Source: JASHPR01 sp963808705 (lineage in GTDB: Bacteria > Actinomycetota > Actinomycetes > Streptosporangiales > Streptosporangiaceae). From it: a stretch of 64,000 nucleotides of DNA. The notes under the pieces were generated by a model. That model was not told the DNA's origin. It made no database searches and saw nothing but the letters and a program-made list of their open reading frames with translations. Shown here piece by piece: positions 8,956-17,454 of this stretch. Numbering within the stretch: position 1 is the first letter of the stretch; each line of letters opens with the position of its first letter. The stretch covers positions 62,001 through 126,000 of the forward strand of contig CAWEHB010000009.1 of the NCBI GenBank assembly GCA_963808705.1. The letters are read 5' to 3'. The translations under genes were made by a program, and so were the position numbers.

Positions 8956-9414
8956 TCAGCGCTCGTCCGGCCCGCGGGTCACGACCACAGGGCAGTGCGC
9001 GTGGTGGGTGCAGTGCTGGCTGACCGAGCCCAGCAGGGCGCGGGCGAACCCGCCGTGCCCGCGGCTGCCGACCACCAGCAGGTCCACGCCTTCGGCCGCG
9101 TCGAGCAGGACCTCCGCGGTGTTTCCCTCCGCGACCACCTGCCGCACCCTGGCCTTGCTCTCCGGACCGACGGCCTGGCTGACCGCGTCGGCCAGCACTT
9201 TCGCCGCGAGCGCCCCGTAGTCGGTCTCATCGACCACCGAGACACCCCACCCGAGGCCGCTGGCCGCCGGAGGCTGCCACGCGATCACGGCGTCCACGGT
9301 GCCGCCGGCCAGTTCGGCCTGCCGGACGGCCCAGCGCAGTGCCTCCACCGAGGAAGCCGAGCCGTCGACCCCGGCCACGATGCGCTGGCCGTTTCCATCG
9401 CCCTGTCCCGACAC
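8956..9414 (-). CDS. Universal stress protein, single UspA domain
   Basis: 152 residues, starting 21 bp after the hsp20 stop, so the two genes form an hsp20-usp operon. It opens IVAGVDGSASSVEALRWAVR and carries GSRGHGGFARALLGSVSQH, the G-x2-G-x9-G(S/T) ATP site, before the terminal PVVVTRGPDER strand. The role is probably ATP-dependent stress signalling in hypoxia or stationary phase, as for DosR-controlled paralogues; this is inferred from family and neighbours. Confidence 0.92.
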   Translation of the reverse strand: MSGQGDGNGQRIVAGVDGSASSVEALRWAVRQAELAGGTVDAVIAWQPPAASGLGWGVSVVDETDYGALAAKVLADAVSQAVGPESKARVRQVVAEGNTAEVLLDAAEGVDLLVVGSRGHGGFARALLGSVSQHCTHHAHCPVVVTRGPDER

Positions 9415-9435
9415 GGCGTACCTCCGGTCTGGTGG

Positions 9436-9876
9436 TCAGGTCGGCCTGATGTGCTGCACCAGCTGGATCGGGACGCGGCGCTCATGTTCCGCCTCGTCCG
9501 TCGCCTTGAGCCCGACACTGATCTCGATGATTCCCTTGTCGTAGCTCGCCGTGATGTCCGACTCGTCTGCGGTGGCGGGAAGCGCCACGTGACGAGTGAA
9601 CGAGCCGTAGCGGAACTCGCTGTGACGGGCGCTCTCGTGCTCCTCGTGCCGCTCCGCGTGAATGGTCAAGATCCCCTTGGCCACGGTGACCTCCGCCTCG
9701 TTATCCGGGTTGATCCCGGGCACTTCGGCCCGCACCACGAAGCGGCCGTTCTCGACGTAGTCCTCCGTCCGGATGGACGGCCCGGCGAACGGATGCAGCA
9801 TCGCGTACGGCGGCTCGAACCAATCGGGCAGGTCCGGGAAGTGGCCCCGGCTGTCCCGGCGCGTCAGCGCGCTCAT
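9436..9876 (-). CDS. Small heat-shock protein (Hsp20/alpha-crystallin)
   Basis: 146 residues from ATG 9876, preceded on the minus strand by AGGAGAAGG; a longer frame to 10068 lacks a better site. The alpha-crystallin domain occupies about 38-128, with the strand motif FVVRAEVPGINPDNEAEVTV and the later GIIEISVGL. The C-terminal I-x-I/V anchor appears as VPIQLV. Such proteins are ATP-independent holdases; the mycobacterial homologue HspX is the best-known DosR target. A DevR-like box lies 92 bp upstream at 9968-9981. Co-operonic with the following usp gene. Confidence 0.93.
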   Translation of the reverse strand: MSALTRRDSRGHFPDLPDWFEPPYAMLHPFAGPSIRTEDYVENGRFVVRAEVPGINPDNEAEVTVAKGILTIHAERHEEHESARHSEFRYGSFTRHVALPATADESDITASYDKGIIEISVGLKATDEAEHERRVPIQLVQHIRPT

Positions 9877-9967
9877 GTGTCCCACCTTCTCCTGGTAGGC
9901 CTTGTCCTGCGTTTCCATCACAACGCGATCCCGGCGGCCGCGGCAGGGCCGCAAGTACCGGCCGGCC

Positions 9968-9981
9968 GGGACTTCCGGCCT
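9968..9981 (+). promoter_or_regulatory. Candidate DevR/DosR box upstream of hsp20
   Basis: GGGACTTCCGGCCT fits the GGGAC-N4-GGCCC form at nine of the ten fixed positions. It lies 92 bp ahead of the hsp20 start, in a region with no other feature. Supported only by pattern and by the DosR-type nature of the gene it precedes. Confidence 0.45.
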
Positions 9982-10064
9982 GCGCGTGTCGCGTTGGGCT
10001 GCCCGCGGGCCGACTCTGGCCGCAGGCACGGATTCCCGGTCACCAGCGGCCGATCCGGCGTTCC

Positions 10065-10955
10065 TCACCGCGCAACGGAGCTCACTGGCCGGCTAGCGGC
10101 GCCGTGGGGGGCGGCGCTCGGGTGATGGCCGGAAGCCGCGCCGGAGTCAGACCGTATCGTCAGCTTGCAGATCACCTCGACCACGCCGTCCACGCCCGAC
10201 GCCAGGCGCTCGGCCACCGGGATCAGGTTCGGCCGGGCGAGGCGGCCAGACAAGAACACCACCCCGTCCCTGACCGTCACCTGCACGCCATCGGGCTCGG
10301 CCAGGAGGATCCCGGTCAGCAGCCCGTACACCTCGGCCGCGATCTCCTCGTCCGGGCGCAGGAACACGCTCAGCAGGTCTCGGCGGCTGACCATCCCGAT
10401 CAGCTTCCCCGAGGGATCGACCACGGGCAGCCGCCTGATCCGGTGCCCGTTCATCAGGCGGGCGGCCGCGCCGACCGGCGCGTCGGGGTGAATCGTGATC
10501 GCAGGCGCGGTCATCAGCTCCGCCGCGCAGCGGGCCCGGGCCTGAGCCCGCTGCCGGCGGGTCTTCCGTGGCAGGCCGGTGCCCAGCCGCCGGAACGCGC
10601 GCTCCTCCTTGCGCAGGATGTCAGCCTCGGACACCATCCCGGCCACCCGGCCGTCCTCGGTCAGCACCGGCACCCCGCTGACCCGTTGCCCGGTCATGAC
10701 CCGGGCCACCTGCTTGTACGGCATCTGCGCGGGCACGGTCACCACGTCGGTGGTCATCACGTCTCGCACCCGCCACCGGCCGCTGTGCGGCCGGCGAGCC
10801 TGGCCTCGGGATTCCCGTTCCCGCCCGTCGGCGGCCTCGGCCGACACCAGCGCCCGCGCCACGTCCGACGCGGTGCCGTCGCCGTGGATGGTCTGGTAGT
10901 ACGCGGCCCCCAGGTGCCGGAGCATCGCGTCGAAGTGGACATCACTGCGGGACAT
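10065..10955 (-). CDS. CBS-CBS-BON domain protein
   Basis: 296 residues from ATG 10955 with GGGAGG upstream. The first CBS motif spans about 62-115 (RDVMTTDVVTV, GMVSEADIL), the second 146-200 (ELMTAPAITIHPDAP, GMVSRRDLL), and a BON domain 203-268. CBS pairs sense adenine nucleotides; BON domains bind phospholipid or other hydrophobic ligands. Soluble CBS-BON proteins of this layout recur in DosR-type hypoxia islands of actinomycetes, where their role is unknown. It is divergent from PPK2, sharing a 262-bp region with two DevR-like boxes. Confidence 0.9.
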   Translation of the reverse strand: MSRSDVHFDAMLRHLGAAYYQTIHGDGTASDVARALVSAEAADGRERESRGQARRPHSGRWRVRDVMTTDVVTVPAQMPYKQVARVMTGQRVSGVPVLTEDGRVAGMVSEADILRKEERAFRRLGTGLPRKTRRQRAQARARCAAELMTAPAITIHPDAPVGAAARLMNGHRIRRLPVVDPSGKLIGMVSRRDLLSVFLRPDEEIAAEVYGLLTGILLAEPDGVQVTVRDGVVFLSGRLARPNLIPVAERLASGVDGVVEVICKLTIRSDSGAASGHHPSAAPHGAASRPVSSVAR

Positions 10956-11058
10956 GATCTTCGCCTCCCGGGTCGCCTGCGGACCCCGGCCAGCACGGCC
11001 GCAATCCGATTCCAGCCGCCGCTGGCTCGCGCCGACAGAGGCCAAGGACCCTCGTCCC

Positions 11059-11072
11059 GGGACCTTCCGCCC
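11059..11072 (+). promoter_or_regulatory. Candidate DevR/DosR box 1 between CBS-BON and PPK2 genes
   Basis: GGGACCTTCCGCCC matches GGGAC-N4-GGCCC with one change and lies 35 bp from the better site at 11094, so the two could bind adjacent DevR dimers. Confidence 0.45.
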
Positions 11073-11093
11073 CTGGCCGCGCCGGCGGGCGCG

Positions 11094-11107
11094 GGGACCT
11101 TCGGCCC
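11094..11107 (+). promoter_or_regulatory. Candidate DevR/DosR box 2 between CBS-BON and PPK2 genes
   Basis: GGGACCTTCGGCCC fits the GGGAC-N4-GGCCC form exactly. It lies between two divergent genes of hypoxia type, 111 bp before the PPK2 start and 139 bp before the CBS-BON start, and is the best such box in the window. Confidence 0.6.
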
Positions 11108-11217
11108 GGCCCGCGCGGTCCCGTCGGGTAACCCGGAGGAGCGCGCAGGCGGCGATCTGGGCGCCAGCCGCGCCCGGTGCGAGGATGGGATCAAGGCTCG
11201 CGGCGGGAGGTGCGGTA

Positions 11218-12063
11218 GTGGCCAGCAAGAACGGCAAGGCCAAGACGGCGACGGCGCAGGAACTGGCGGAGCAGGTGCCAAGGAAGCCCTACGAGAAGGA
11301 GCTCTACCGGCTGCAGGCCGAGCTGATGAAGGTCCAGGAGTGGGTGCGGGCCGAGGGCGCCAGGATCGTGGTGATCTTCGAGGGGCGGGACGCGGCCGGC
11401 AAGGGCGGCACGATCAAGCGGGTCACCCAGTACCTCAACCCGCGCGTGGCCCGGATCGCCGCGCTGCCCGCGCCGACCGAGCGGGAGCGGTCCCAGTGGT
11501 ACTTCCAGCGCTACGTCAGCCACCTCCCCTCCGCGGGCGAGGTGGTGCTGTTGGACCGCAGCTGGTACAACCGCGCCGGGGTCGAGCACGTGATGGGGTT
11601 CTGCACGAAGGAGGAGTACCACCGGTTCCTGCATCAGTGCCCGATCTTCGAGCGGCTGCTGGTCGAGGACGGCATCCTGCTGCGGAAGTACTGGTTCTCG
11701 GTGAGCGACGAGGAGCAGGAACGCCGGTTCAGGGCGCGGCTCCATGACCCCATGCGGCAGTGGAAGCTCTCCCCGATGGACCTGGAGTCCATCACCCGGT
11801 GGGAGGACTACTCTCGGGCCAAGGACGAGATGTTCGTGCACACCGACATCCCGGAAGCGCCCTGGTATGTCGTGGAGAGCCAGGACAAGCGGCGGGCCAG
11901 GATCAACATGATCTCCCACCTGCTGTCCACGCTCCCCTACCACGAGGTGCAGCGGGCGCCGGTCAAGCTGCCGCCGCGGCCGCCGTCACAGGGGTACGTG
12001 CGGGTGCCGCGGGACATGCAGACCTACGTGCCCGACCACGCCGCCTCGCTCATTCAGGGATGA
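11218..12063 (+). CDS. ppk2: Polyphosphate kinase 2 (PPK2 family)
   Basis: 281 residues from GTG 11218, chosen for the GGGAGG eight bases upstream; the open frame reaches back to 10954. Walker A GRDAAGKGG is at 56-64 and the Walker B/lid motif DRSWYNRAG at about 113-121, both intact. PPK2 enzymes use polyphosphate to phosphorylate nucleoside mono- or diphosphates, or the reverse. The single domain of normal length suggests class I (NDP to NTP), by inference. Divergent from the CBS-BON gene behind DevR-like boxes, and its last 14 bp overlap the convergent double-USP gene. Confidence 0.95.
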   Translation: MASKNGKAKTATAQELAEQVPRKPYEKELYRLQAELMKVQEWVRAEGARIVVIFEGRDAAGKGGTIKRVTQYLNPRVARIAALPAPTERERSQWYFQRYVSHLPSAGEVVLLDRSWYNRAGVEHVMGFCTKEEYHRFLHQCPIFERLLVEDGILLRKYWFSVSDEEQERRFRARLHDPMRQWKLSPMDLESITRWEDYSRAKDEMFVHTDIPEAPWYVVESQDKRRARINMISHLLSTLPYHEVQRAPVKLPPRPPSQGYVRVPRDMQTYVPDHAASLIQG

Positions 12064-12931
12064 CCGCGACCGGGCCGTGCGCGTGATGCAGGACCGCGTG
12101 CGTGACCGCGCCCGTGCTCGGGCGAGCCGAGTCGTCGGCGCTGTTCCGGCCGAGAACGACCAGGTCGGCGCGGGCCGAGGCCCCGGCCAGCACCCGCCCG
12201 GGCGCAGCGTGCACGACATCCTCGGCCACCTCCACGCCCGGGTACTTCCGCCGCCAGGGCGCCAGCAGGCCGGCCAGCCACCCGGCCGCCTCGGCCGTGA
12301 CCTCGCGGGCGTCGGCTCCGGGCCGTTCGGTACCGGTCAGCCGCATCTCCGGCAGGAACCAGTGCCAGGCGTGCACGGCCCGCAGCCGCGCCCGGCGCAG
12401 TTCCGCTTCCTCGAACGCGAACCCGATCGCCGTCGGCTGGTCCAGGTCGCGGATGCCGACCACGATCTCGTGCTGCACGGCCGTGGTCTCCTCGCGCACC
12501 ACCACCACCGGGCCCGTGGCCTGGGTGGCGACATACCGGCTGACCGAGCCGAGGACCAGCGCGGCGAAGCCGCCGGCGCCACGGGAGCCGACCACCAGCA
12601 TCGCGGCGTCGGCGGCGGCGTCGGTGAGGGCCTGGGCCGGCGGCCCGGATAGCAGCGCGGTGTCCACCTCGAGGCCCGGCTCCACCTCGGCGGCGCGGGC
12701 GGCCGCCGCGACGAGAGCCTTCTTGCTGGACTCGTAGATTTCATCGGCAACGGTGTCCGGCGTGCCCCGCACCTCCCGCGACCAGGACATCCGGGGCGGC
12801 AGCACCGGCACCGACACGATCCGCAGCGCGGCGCCGTGCCGCGCGGCCTCGCGGGCCGCCCACTCCACGGCCCGCAGCGACTGATCAGAGCCGTCCATCC
12901 CGGCTACGATGCGATTCCCTTTCATGTTCAT
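12050..12931 (-). CDS. Tandem-domain universal stress protein
   Basis: 293 residues with two Usp domains. Domain 1 (about 5-145) opens RIVAGMDGSDQSLRAVEWAA and carries GSRGAGGFAALVLGSVSRYV. Domain 2 (about 155-293) opens HEIVVGIRDLDQPTAIGFAF; its nucleotide loop is degenerate, ending GRNSADDSARPSTGAVTHAV. This layout matches the DosR-controlled tandem Usps of mycobacteria such as Rv2623, which bind ATP and slow growth. GGAG precedes the ATG on the minus strand. Confidence 0.93.
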   Translation of the reverse strand: MNMKGNRIVAGMDGSDQSLRAVEWAAREAARHGAALRIVSVPVLPPRMSWSREVRGTPDTVADEIYESSKKALVAAAARAAEVEPGLEVDTALLSGPPAQALTDAAADAAMLVVGSRGAGGFAALVLGSVSRYVATQATGPVVVVREETTAVQHEIVVGIRDLDQPTAIGFAFEEAELRRARLRAVHAWHWFLPEMRLTGTERPGADAREVTAEAAGWLAGLLAPWRRKYPGVEVAEDVVHAAPGRVLAGASARADLVVLGRNSADDSARPSTGAVTHAVLHHAHGPVAVIPE

Positions 12932-12993
12932 GCCCGTTCTCCTCGCTCGATCTGTGCCTGGTCAAGCCCGTTCGCCCCGCAACTGTGCTCCGG

Positions 12994-13132
12994 TCACGGC
13001 GCGAGAACGAGACGTGCCCTGGCCCTGCCCTGCAGGACGTCCTGGATGGCCGTGTTGACCGAGTCGAGCGGCCTGGTCTCGTAGATGACCCGGGTCCGGC
13101 CCGCGGCATGCTCGTACCACCGCGGCTTTCAT
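12994..13132 (-). pseudogene. Zinc alcohol dehydrogenase with large internal deletion
   Basis: From ATG 13132 (GGAG upstream) the frame reads MKAAVVRA, the usual start of MDR alcohol dehydrogenases. After a junction, the last 37 codons appear in another frame: RTRVIYETRPLDSVNTAIQD then a normal end at TGA 12994. Roughly 300 central codons, including all zinc and NAD sites, are missing. This is the same kind of lesion as in the acetyltransferase at 8055. Confidence 0.8.
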
Positions 13133-13289
13133 GTCTCCTCCAGACGTAGGTTTCCCGTCAACCCTGCACCGGACGGCGAAAGCAGACCAGGGGCATTCGG
13201 GCGCGGGAGGCGGGCCATTGGTCCCGCCCGCTGACGTGAGCGTCAGGAACGACATCGCCAGGGAAAGGGGGAAGCTGGAGAATGTCTGG

Positions 13290-13826
13290 GTGAACACTCG
13301 AAGATTGGTTTCCTGCATTCTGCTGGCCTTCGCCATCGGCGTGAGCCTGGCCGCGTGCAGTAGCGGTAGTAGCAGCAGTTCGGCGCCGAGCACGGCGCCG
13401 TCATCGTCGGCCGCGGCCGCGCCGTCGGCGTCATCGACATCGTCGGCCTCCTCCGCCGCCGCCGAGAAGGCGATCGCCGCGAACTGGGTGGCCTTCTTCA
13501 ACCCCAAGACCCCGGTCGCGCAGCGGGTCAGCCTGCTGCAGGACGGGTCGACGTTCGCCTCGGTCATCAAGGCCCAGGCCAGCGGGGGCCTAGCCTCCGA
13601 GGCGAGCGCCTCGGTCAGCAAGGTCACGGTCACGTCGCCGTCTCAGGCCGCGGTCACCTACACGATCCTGCTGGCCGGCCAGCCCGTGCTGAAGAACCAG
13701 CCCGGCATCGCGGTGTACCAGGACGGCACCTGGAAGGTCGGCCTGACCAGCTTCTGCGGCCTGCTGAGCGTGGAGAACAGCGGGAACACCTCGTCGCTGC
13801 CCGCGGCGTGCAAGTCGGCGGCGTAG
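13290..13826 (+). CDS. MTB12-like secreted lipoprotein
   Basis: 178 residues from GTG 13290 (GGAG nine bases upstream). A basic start (NTRR) leads into a hydrophobic stretch and the lipobox LAAC, so the mature protein should be lipid-anchored outside the membrane. A Ser/Ala-rich linker (about 24-55) precedes a compact domain with two conserved cysteines (FCG and AAC near the end). That domain resembles the low-molecular-weight antigen MTB12 family of actinobacteria, of unknown function. The MFS gene follows after 4 bp. Confidence 0.8.
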   Translation: MNTRRLVSCILLAFAIGVSLAACSSGSSSSSAPSTAPSSSAAAAPSASSTSSASSAAAEKAIAANWVAFFNPKTPVAQRVSLLQDGSTFASVIKAQASGGLASEASASVSKVTVTSPSQAAVTYTILLAGQPVLKNQPGIAVYQDGTWKVGLTSFCGLLSVENSGNTSSLPAACKSAA

Positions 13827-13830
13827 CCAG

Positions 13831-15483
13831 GTGGTCCGCTCGGTCGGGGTGCCTGCCGAGCAGGCACCGGTGGCGCGCCACGGGGGGCGCTCGCTGGCCC
13901 TGGCCGTGCTGTGCACGATCTTGTTCCTGACGTTCCTGGACAACACGGTCGTGAGCGTCGCGCTGGGCAGCGTGCAGATCGGCCTGCACGCCGACGTCAC
14001 GGCGCTGCAGTGGGTGGTCGGCGCGTACGCGCTCACGTTTGCCGGCGCCATGCTCGCGTTCGGCATGGTGTCCGACGAGTTCGGCCGCAAGCGCGTCATG
14101 CTGATCGGGGCCGGGGTCTTCTGCGCGGGATCGGTCCTGTCGGCACTCGCGCCCAACGCGGGGGTGCTGATCGCCGGGCGGGCGGTGATGGGGCTGGGGG
14201 CCGCGGCCAGCGAGCCCGGCACCCTGTCGATGCTGCGGCACCTGTACACCGACGAGCGGAGCCGCAACTGGGCGCTGGGCGTATGGGCGGCGGTGTCCGG
14301 GCTCGCCCTCGCCCTCGGGCCGGTGATCGGCGGCGCGATCCTGGGCGTGTGGACCTCCATCGCTGGCTCTGCGCCTACCACCCCGGGAGTCGCGGCGCTG
14401 CCGAACCCGGACGCCTGGCGCGGGATCTTCTGGTTCAACCTGGTCTTCGGCCTGGCGGCCCTGGTGGCCGGGATGATCGTGCTGCCGGAGAACGCGGACC
14501 CGGACGCGCACCGGGTCGACATCGCCGGGGCGGTCCTGGGCGCCGCGTCGATCTCCGCGCTGGTCTTCGCGGTGATCGACGCGGAGTCCGCGGGCTTCGC
14601 CGACCCGGCCGTGATCGCGCTGCTCTGCATCAGCGCGATCGCAGCCGTGGCGTTCTTCTGGTGGGAGGGCCGCGCCGCCCATCCCCTGCTTGACCTGCGG
14701 TTCCTGCGCATCCCCCGGTTCCTCACCGCGAACGTGGTCGCGTTCTGCGCCTATTTCGCGACGTTCGCGGTCTTCTTTTTCACCGCGCTGTACCTGGAGG
14801 AGGTGGTCGGCGACACCGGCTACAAGATCGCCCTGGTCTTCCTGCCGATGACCGTGCTGATGATCGCCTCATCGCTGCTGGCCGGGCGCTGGACCGGGGC
14901 CGCGGGGCCGCGCTGGTCGATCTGCCTCGGGTGCCTGCTGTTCGGTGCGGGCCTGCTGCTGACCACCCTCGTGCTCAGCGCGACCCCGCCCTACGCGCCG
15001 CTGGCCGGGGCCCTGGCGCTGGCCGGCATCGGGCTCGGCGCGACGGTCGTCCCGATCACCTCGTCGGCGCTGTCCGCGGTGCCGCCCGAGCGCTCCGGCA
15101 TGGCGGCCTCGGCCGCGAACACCAGCCGGGAGATCGGCGCCGTGCTCGGCGTGGCCGTCCTCGGCGCGCTGGTGAACGCCCAGCTCCAGTCGAGCCTGAC
15201 CAGCAGGCTGAAGCAACTGGGGATCCCGGACAACTTCCAGTCGATCGTGATCCACGCGGTGGAGACCGGCGGGGTCCCTGCCAACGGCAACACCGCGGGC
15301 GCGGGCGGGGCGGCCGCGGCCGGCCAGGGCTCGCTCGTCACGGAGGTTATCCACGCCGCGTACAACGCGTTCTACTCCGGGCTGCACGCCGCGCTGTTCC
15401 TGTCGGGCTTCCTGGTCCTGGCGGCGGGCGCGTTCGCGTTCTTCGCCCTCCGCGGGCGGCACCGCCCGGCCGGGCCCGGCTGA
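13831..15483 (+). CDS. MFS drug-type exporter (DHA2/EmrB-QacA, 14 TM)
   Basis: About 550 residues, starting 4 bp after the lipoprotein stop; the GTG at 13831 lacks a clear ribosome site and GTG 13849 is an alternative. It has the TM1 motif LDNTVVSVALGSVQ, the loop 2-3 motif A GMVSDEFGRKRVM, and motif C in TM5 (GLALALGPVIGGAI). A long loop rich in Gly/Ala (NGNTAGAGGAAAAGQG) precedes the last helix. The family exports diverse compounds using the proton gradient; the substrate is unknown. Confidence 0.92.
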   Translation: MVRSVGVPAEQAPVARHGGRSLALAVLCTILFLTFLDNTVVSVALGSVQIGLHADVTALQWVVGAYALTFAGAMLAFGMVSDEFGRKRVMLIGAGVFCAGSVLSALAPNAGVLIAGRAVMGLGAAASEPGTLSMLRHLYTDERSRNWALGVWAAVSGLALALGPVIGGAILGVWTSIAGSAPTTPGVAALPNPDAWRGIFWFNLVFGLAALVAGMIVLPENADPDAHRVDIAGAVLGAASISALVFAVIDAESAGFADPAVIALLCISAIAAVAFFWWEGRAAHPLLDLRFLRIPRFLTANVVAFCAYFATFAVFFFTALYLEEVVGDTGYKIALVFLPMTVLMIASSLLAGRWTGAAGPRWSICLGCLLFGAGLLLTTLVLSATPPYAPLAGALALAGIGLGATVVPITSSALSAVPPERSGMAASAANTSREIGAVLGVAVLGALVNAQLQSSLTSRLKQLGIPDNFQSIVIHAVETGGVPANGNTAGAGGAAAAGQGSLVTEVIHAAYNAFYSGLHAALFLSGFLVLAAGAFAFFALRGRHRPAGPG

Positions 15484-15602
15484 CCGCCCGGGCCGGGACG
15501 TTGGCTGGCCCAGACGAGACCTTCGTCCCTGGCGCCCGGGCCCGGCCGCGGGCATGCTGAGGCTTGGTCCTGGTCTTTCCCGCCGGAAGCACGGTGATAC
15601 CG

Positions 15603-15941
15603 ATGTCTGATCCCCATCCGCACTCCGCAGCCGACCTGGCCCTGGCGCCCGTGCTCATCAACATCGAGCGGAATCTGGCCATGCTGCGGGACAGCGACGA
15701 CCTGGAGTACGCGCTCGCCCTGGACCTGAACGACGACGGCCGCCAGTACACCACGGCGGGCGAGCGGGCCGCTCGCGTCCAGACGTTCGCCACCCGCGGC
15801 GTGGACCTGCACGGCTGGACCGTGATCCCCACGCCGGACCTGCAAGGGCTGGCGGTGTCACACGGCGACTACACGGTCTCGGTCATGTTCGGCAAGCAGC
15901 TGGCCAATTACGTCGAGCACGGGACGCCGACCTGGCCCTAG
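15603..15941 (+). CDS. Conserved hypothetical protein, 112 aa
   Basis: The in-frame ATG 15603 is preferred over an upstream start at 15564. The protein is acidic, mixed alpha/beta, with no signal or membrane segment: an N-terminal helix (DLALAPVLINIERNLAMLRD) followed by strands. I recognise no catalytic motif and no named family. Its last four bases overlap the convergent GH3 gene. Codon use matches its neighbours, so it is probably real. Confidence 0.65.
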   Translation: MSDPHPHSAADLALAPVLINIERNLAMLRDSDDLEYALALDLNDDGRQYTTAGERAARVQTFATRGVDLHGWTVIPTPDLQGLAVSHGDYTVSVMFGKQLANYVEHGTPTWP

Positions 15942-17269
15942 CCGCCCAGGCTGGCCCGCAGGGCCAGCACGCGCTGCAGCGCGGCCAGGAACGCCGGCCT
16001 GCCCAGCCGGCCGTCGCCGTAGCCGTCTTCCAGGCCAGCGGCGGCCTGCTCGCCCTCGCTGACGTCCCGTTGCGAGCAGAGAATGAGGTCCATCCCGGCC
16101 TCGGCGGCCAGCAGGGCCCGGTTGCCGAACGTGCCGTACGCGCGGAGCGCGCCAGCCTCCAGGGCGTCGGTGATCGTCACGCCCTGGAACCCGAGCCGCT
16201 GGCGCAGCTCGCCGCCGGCGATCGCGGGCGACAGGCCGGCCGGGCGGCCGGGGTCGAGGGCGGGGTACACCGCCCACGACACCATGACCAGCCGGACCCC
16301 GGCCGCGATCGCCGCCCGGTAGGGGAGTTCGTCGGTGTCCCTGAGCGTGGCCAGCGGCACGTTCAGCGTGACCGGCGCCACGTCGGTGTCCTGCTGCTGC
16401 GCGGCCGCGCCCAGGCCGGGGAAGTGCTTGGCCGTGGCCGCGACGCCCTCGGCCTGCTGCGCGGTGATGAAGTCGGCGCCGAGCTCGGAGACGACCGCCG
16501 GGTTCATGCTGTAGGAGCGCTGATACTGGTCGTCGAAGTCACCCGGCTGGCGGTACACGTCCAGCACCGGCGCCAGGTTGACGTTGATCCCCAGGCCGCG
16601 CAGGTTGAGCCCGGCGCTGGCGCCCGCGCTCGCCGCCGCGGCCGCCGGGCCGGCCGACTCGCCGATCTGCCGCTCGGAGAGCAGCGGCGCGCCCGGCACC
16701 CGGCGGACCAGGCCGCCCTCCTGGTCGGTCATCAGCAGCAGCGGCGCCCGGACCGGGTTCAGCGGACTGGCGTTCGCCTGGTCGAGCTCGGCGATGACGC
16801 TGGCGAGCTGCGGCGGGCTGGAGACGTTCTGGCCGAAGAAGATGACTCCCCCGACCTCCCCGTGCCGGATCAGCCGGAGCAGCGAGGCGGGCGGCCTGAG
16901 ACCTCCGTAACTGTAGATCACCCGCTGGCCCGCCATCTGCTGGAGGGAGAGCGCGGGCAGGGCCGCAGGCGTCGGCCCGGGCGTCTGGTTCCCGGCTGTC
17001 GGCCGGCCCGTGGCTCGCGGTGAGGCCGTGCCCCCCGCCGCCGCGGCCGGGCCGGCCGCCGGGCGCGGCGCGGAGCGCAGCCAGAGCGGGAAGCGCCCCG
17101 CCGCCGCGCTCGACGCCAGCGCGGCCGCCAAGGCCACGGCGAGGATCGCGCCAGCGACCCGCGCCCAAGACCGCCACCTCTGCAACGGCCTGCCCCTCCC
17201 CGAGCCGCCGCCGCGGTCGGCCCCTTGTCGTCGGTTCGTGATGGTAACGTCGCCGCCCGGCCCGCCCAT
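15938..17269 (-). CDS. Glycoside hydrolase family 3, NagZ-like beta-N-acetylhexosaminidase
   Basis: 443 residues. One N-terminal membrane helix (about 36-57, VAGAILAVALAAALASSAAA) and a Pro/Ala linker precede the GH3 barrel. NagZ-type marks are GVIFFGQNV, LLMTDQEGGLVRR, the KHFPGLG loop and GVTITDALEAGAL, whose Asp is the expected nucleophile. Such enzymes remove N-acetylglucosamine from muropeptides or glycans; here it should act outside the membrane, anchored or secreted. The start is uncertain, with GTGs downstream of 17269 possible. Confidence 0.9.
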   Translation of the reverse strand: MGGPGGDVTITNRRQGADRGGGSGRGRPLQRWRSWARVAGAILAVALAAALASSAAAGRFPLWLRSAPRPAAGPAAAAGGTASPRATGRPTAGNQTPGPTPAALPALSLQQMAGQRVIYSYGGLRPPASLLRLIRHGEVGGVIFFGQNVSSPPQLASVIAELDQANASPLNPVRAPLLLMTDQEGGLVRRVPGAPLLSERQIGESAGPAAAAASAGASAGLNLRGLGINVNLAPVLDVYRQPGDFDDQYQRSYSMNPAVVSELGADFITAQQAEGVAATAKHFPGLGAAAQQQDTDVAPVTLNVPLATLRDTDELPYRAAIAAGVRLVMVSWAVYPALDPGRPAGLSPAIAGGELRQRLGFQGVTITDALEAGALRAYGTFGNRALLAAEAGMDLILCSQRDVSEGEQAAAGLEDGYGDGRLGRPAFLAALQRVLALRASLGG

Positions 17270-17351
17270 CCTGTCGCCATAACCCGAGACGGTGTATCCC
17301 CCGCCGAGGTTGCGGCGGAGTTGGACGGCGTACCCCTTGCCGCCGCGTCAG

Positions 17352-17391
17352 GTTGCGGCGGGTTACGGTGGGTTGCGACGGGTTGCGGCAT
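17352..17391. repeat. 10-bp imperfect tandem repeat, four copies
   Basis: Four successive decamers ggttgcggcg, ggttacggtg, ggttgcgacg and ggttgcggca lie between the GH3 gene and the nitroreductase gene. Only one or two bases differ between units. No function is apparent. Confidence 0.8.
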
Positions 17392-17454
17392 TCCGTCGGA
17401 TGGCGGCCCGTGCGGCCTTGTCAGGAGGGTATTCGGGATGACCGCTGCCCGCGG

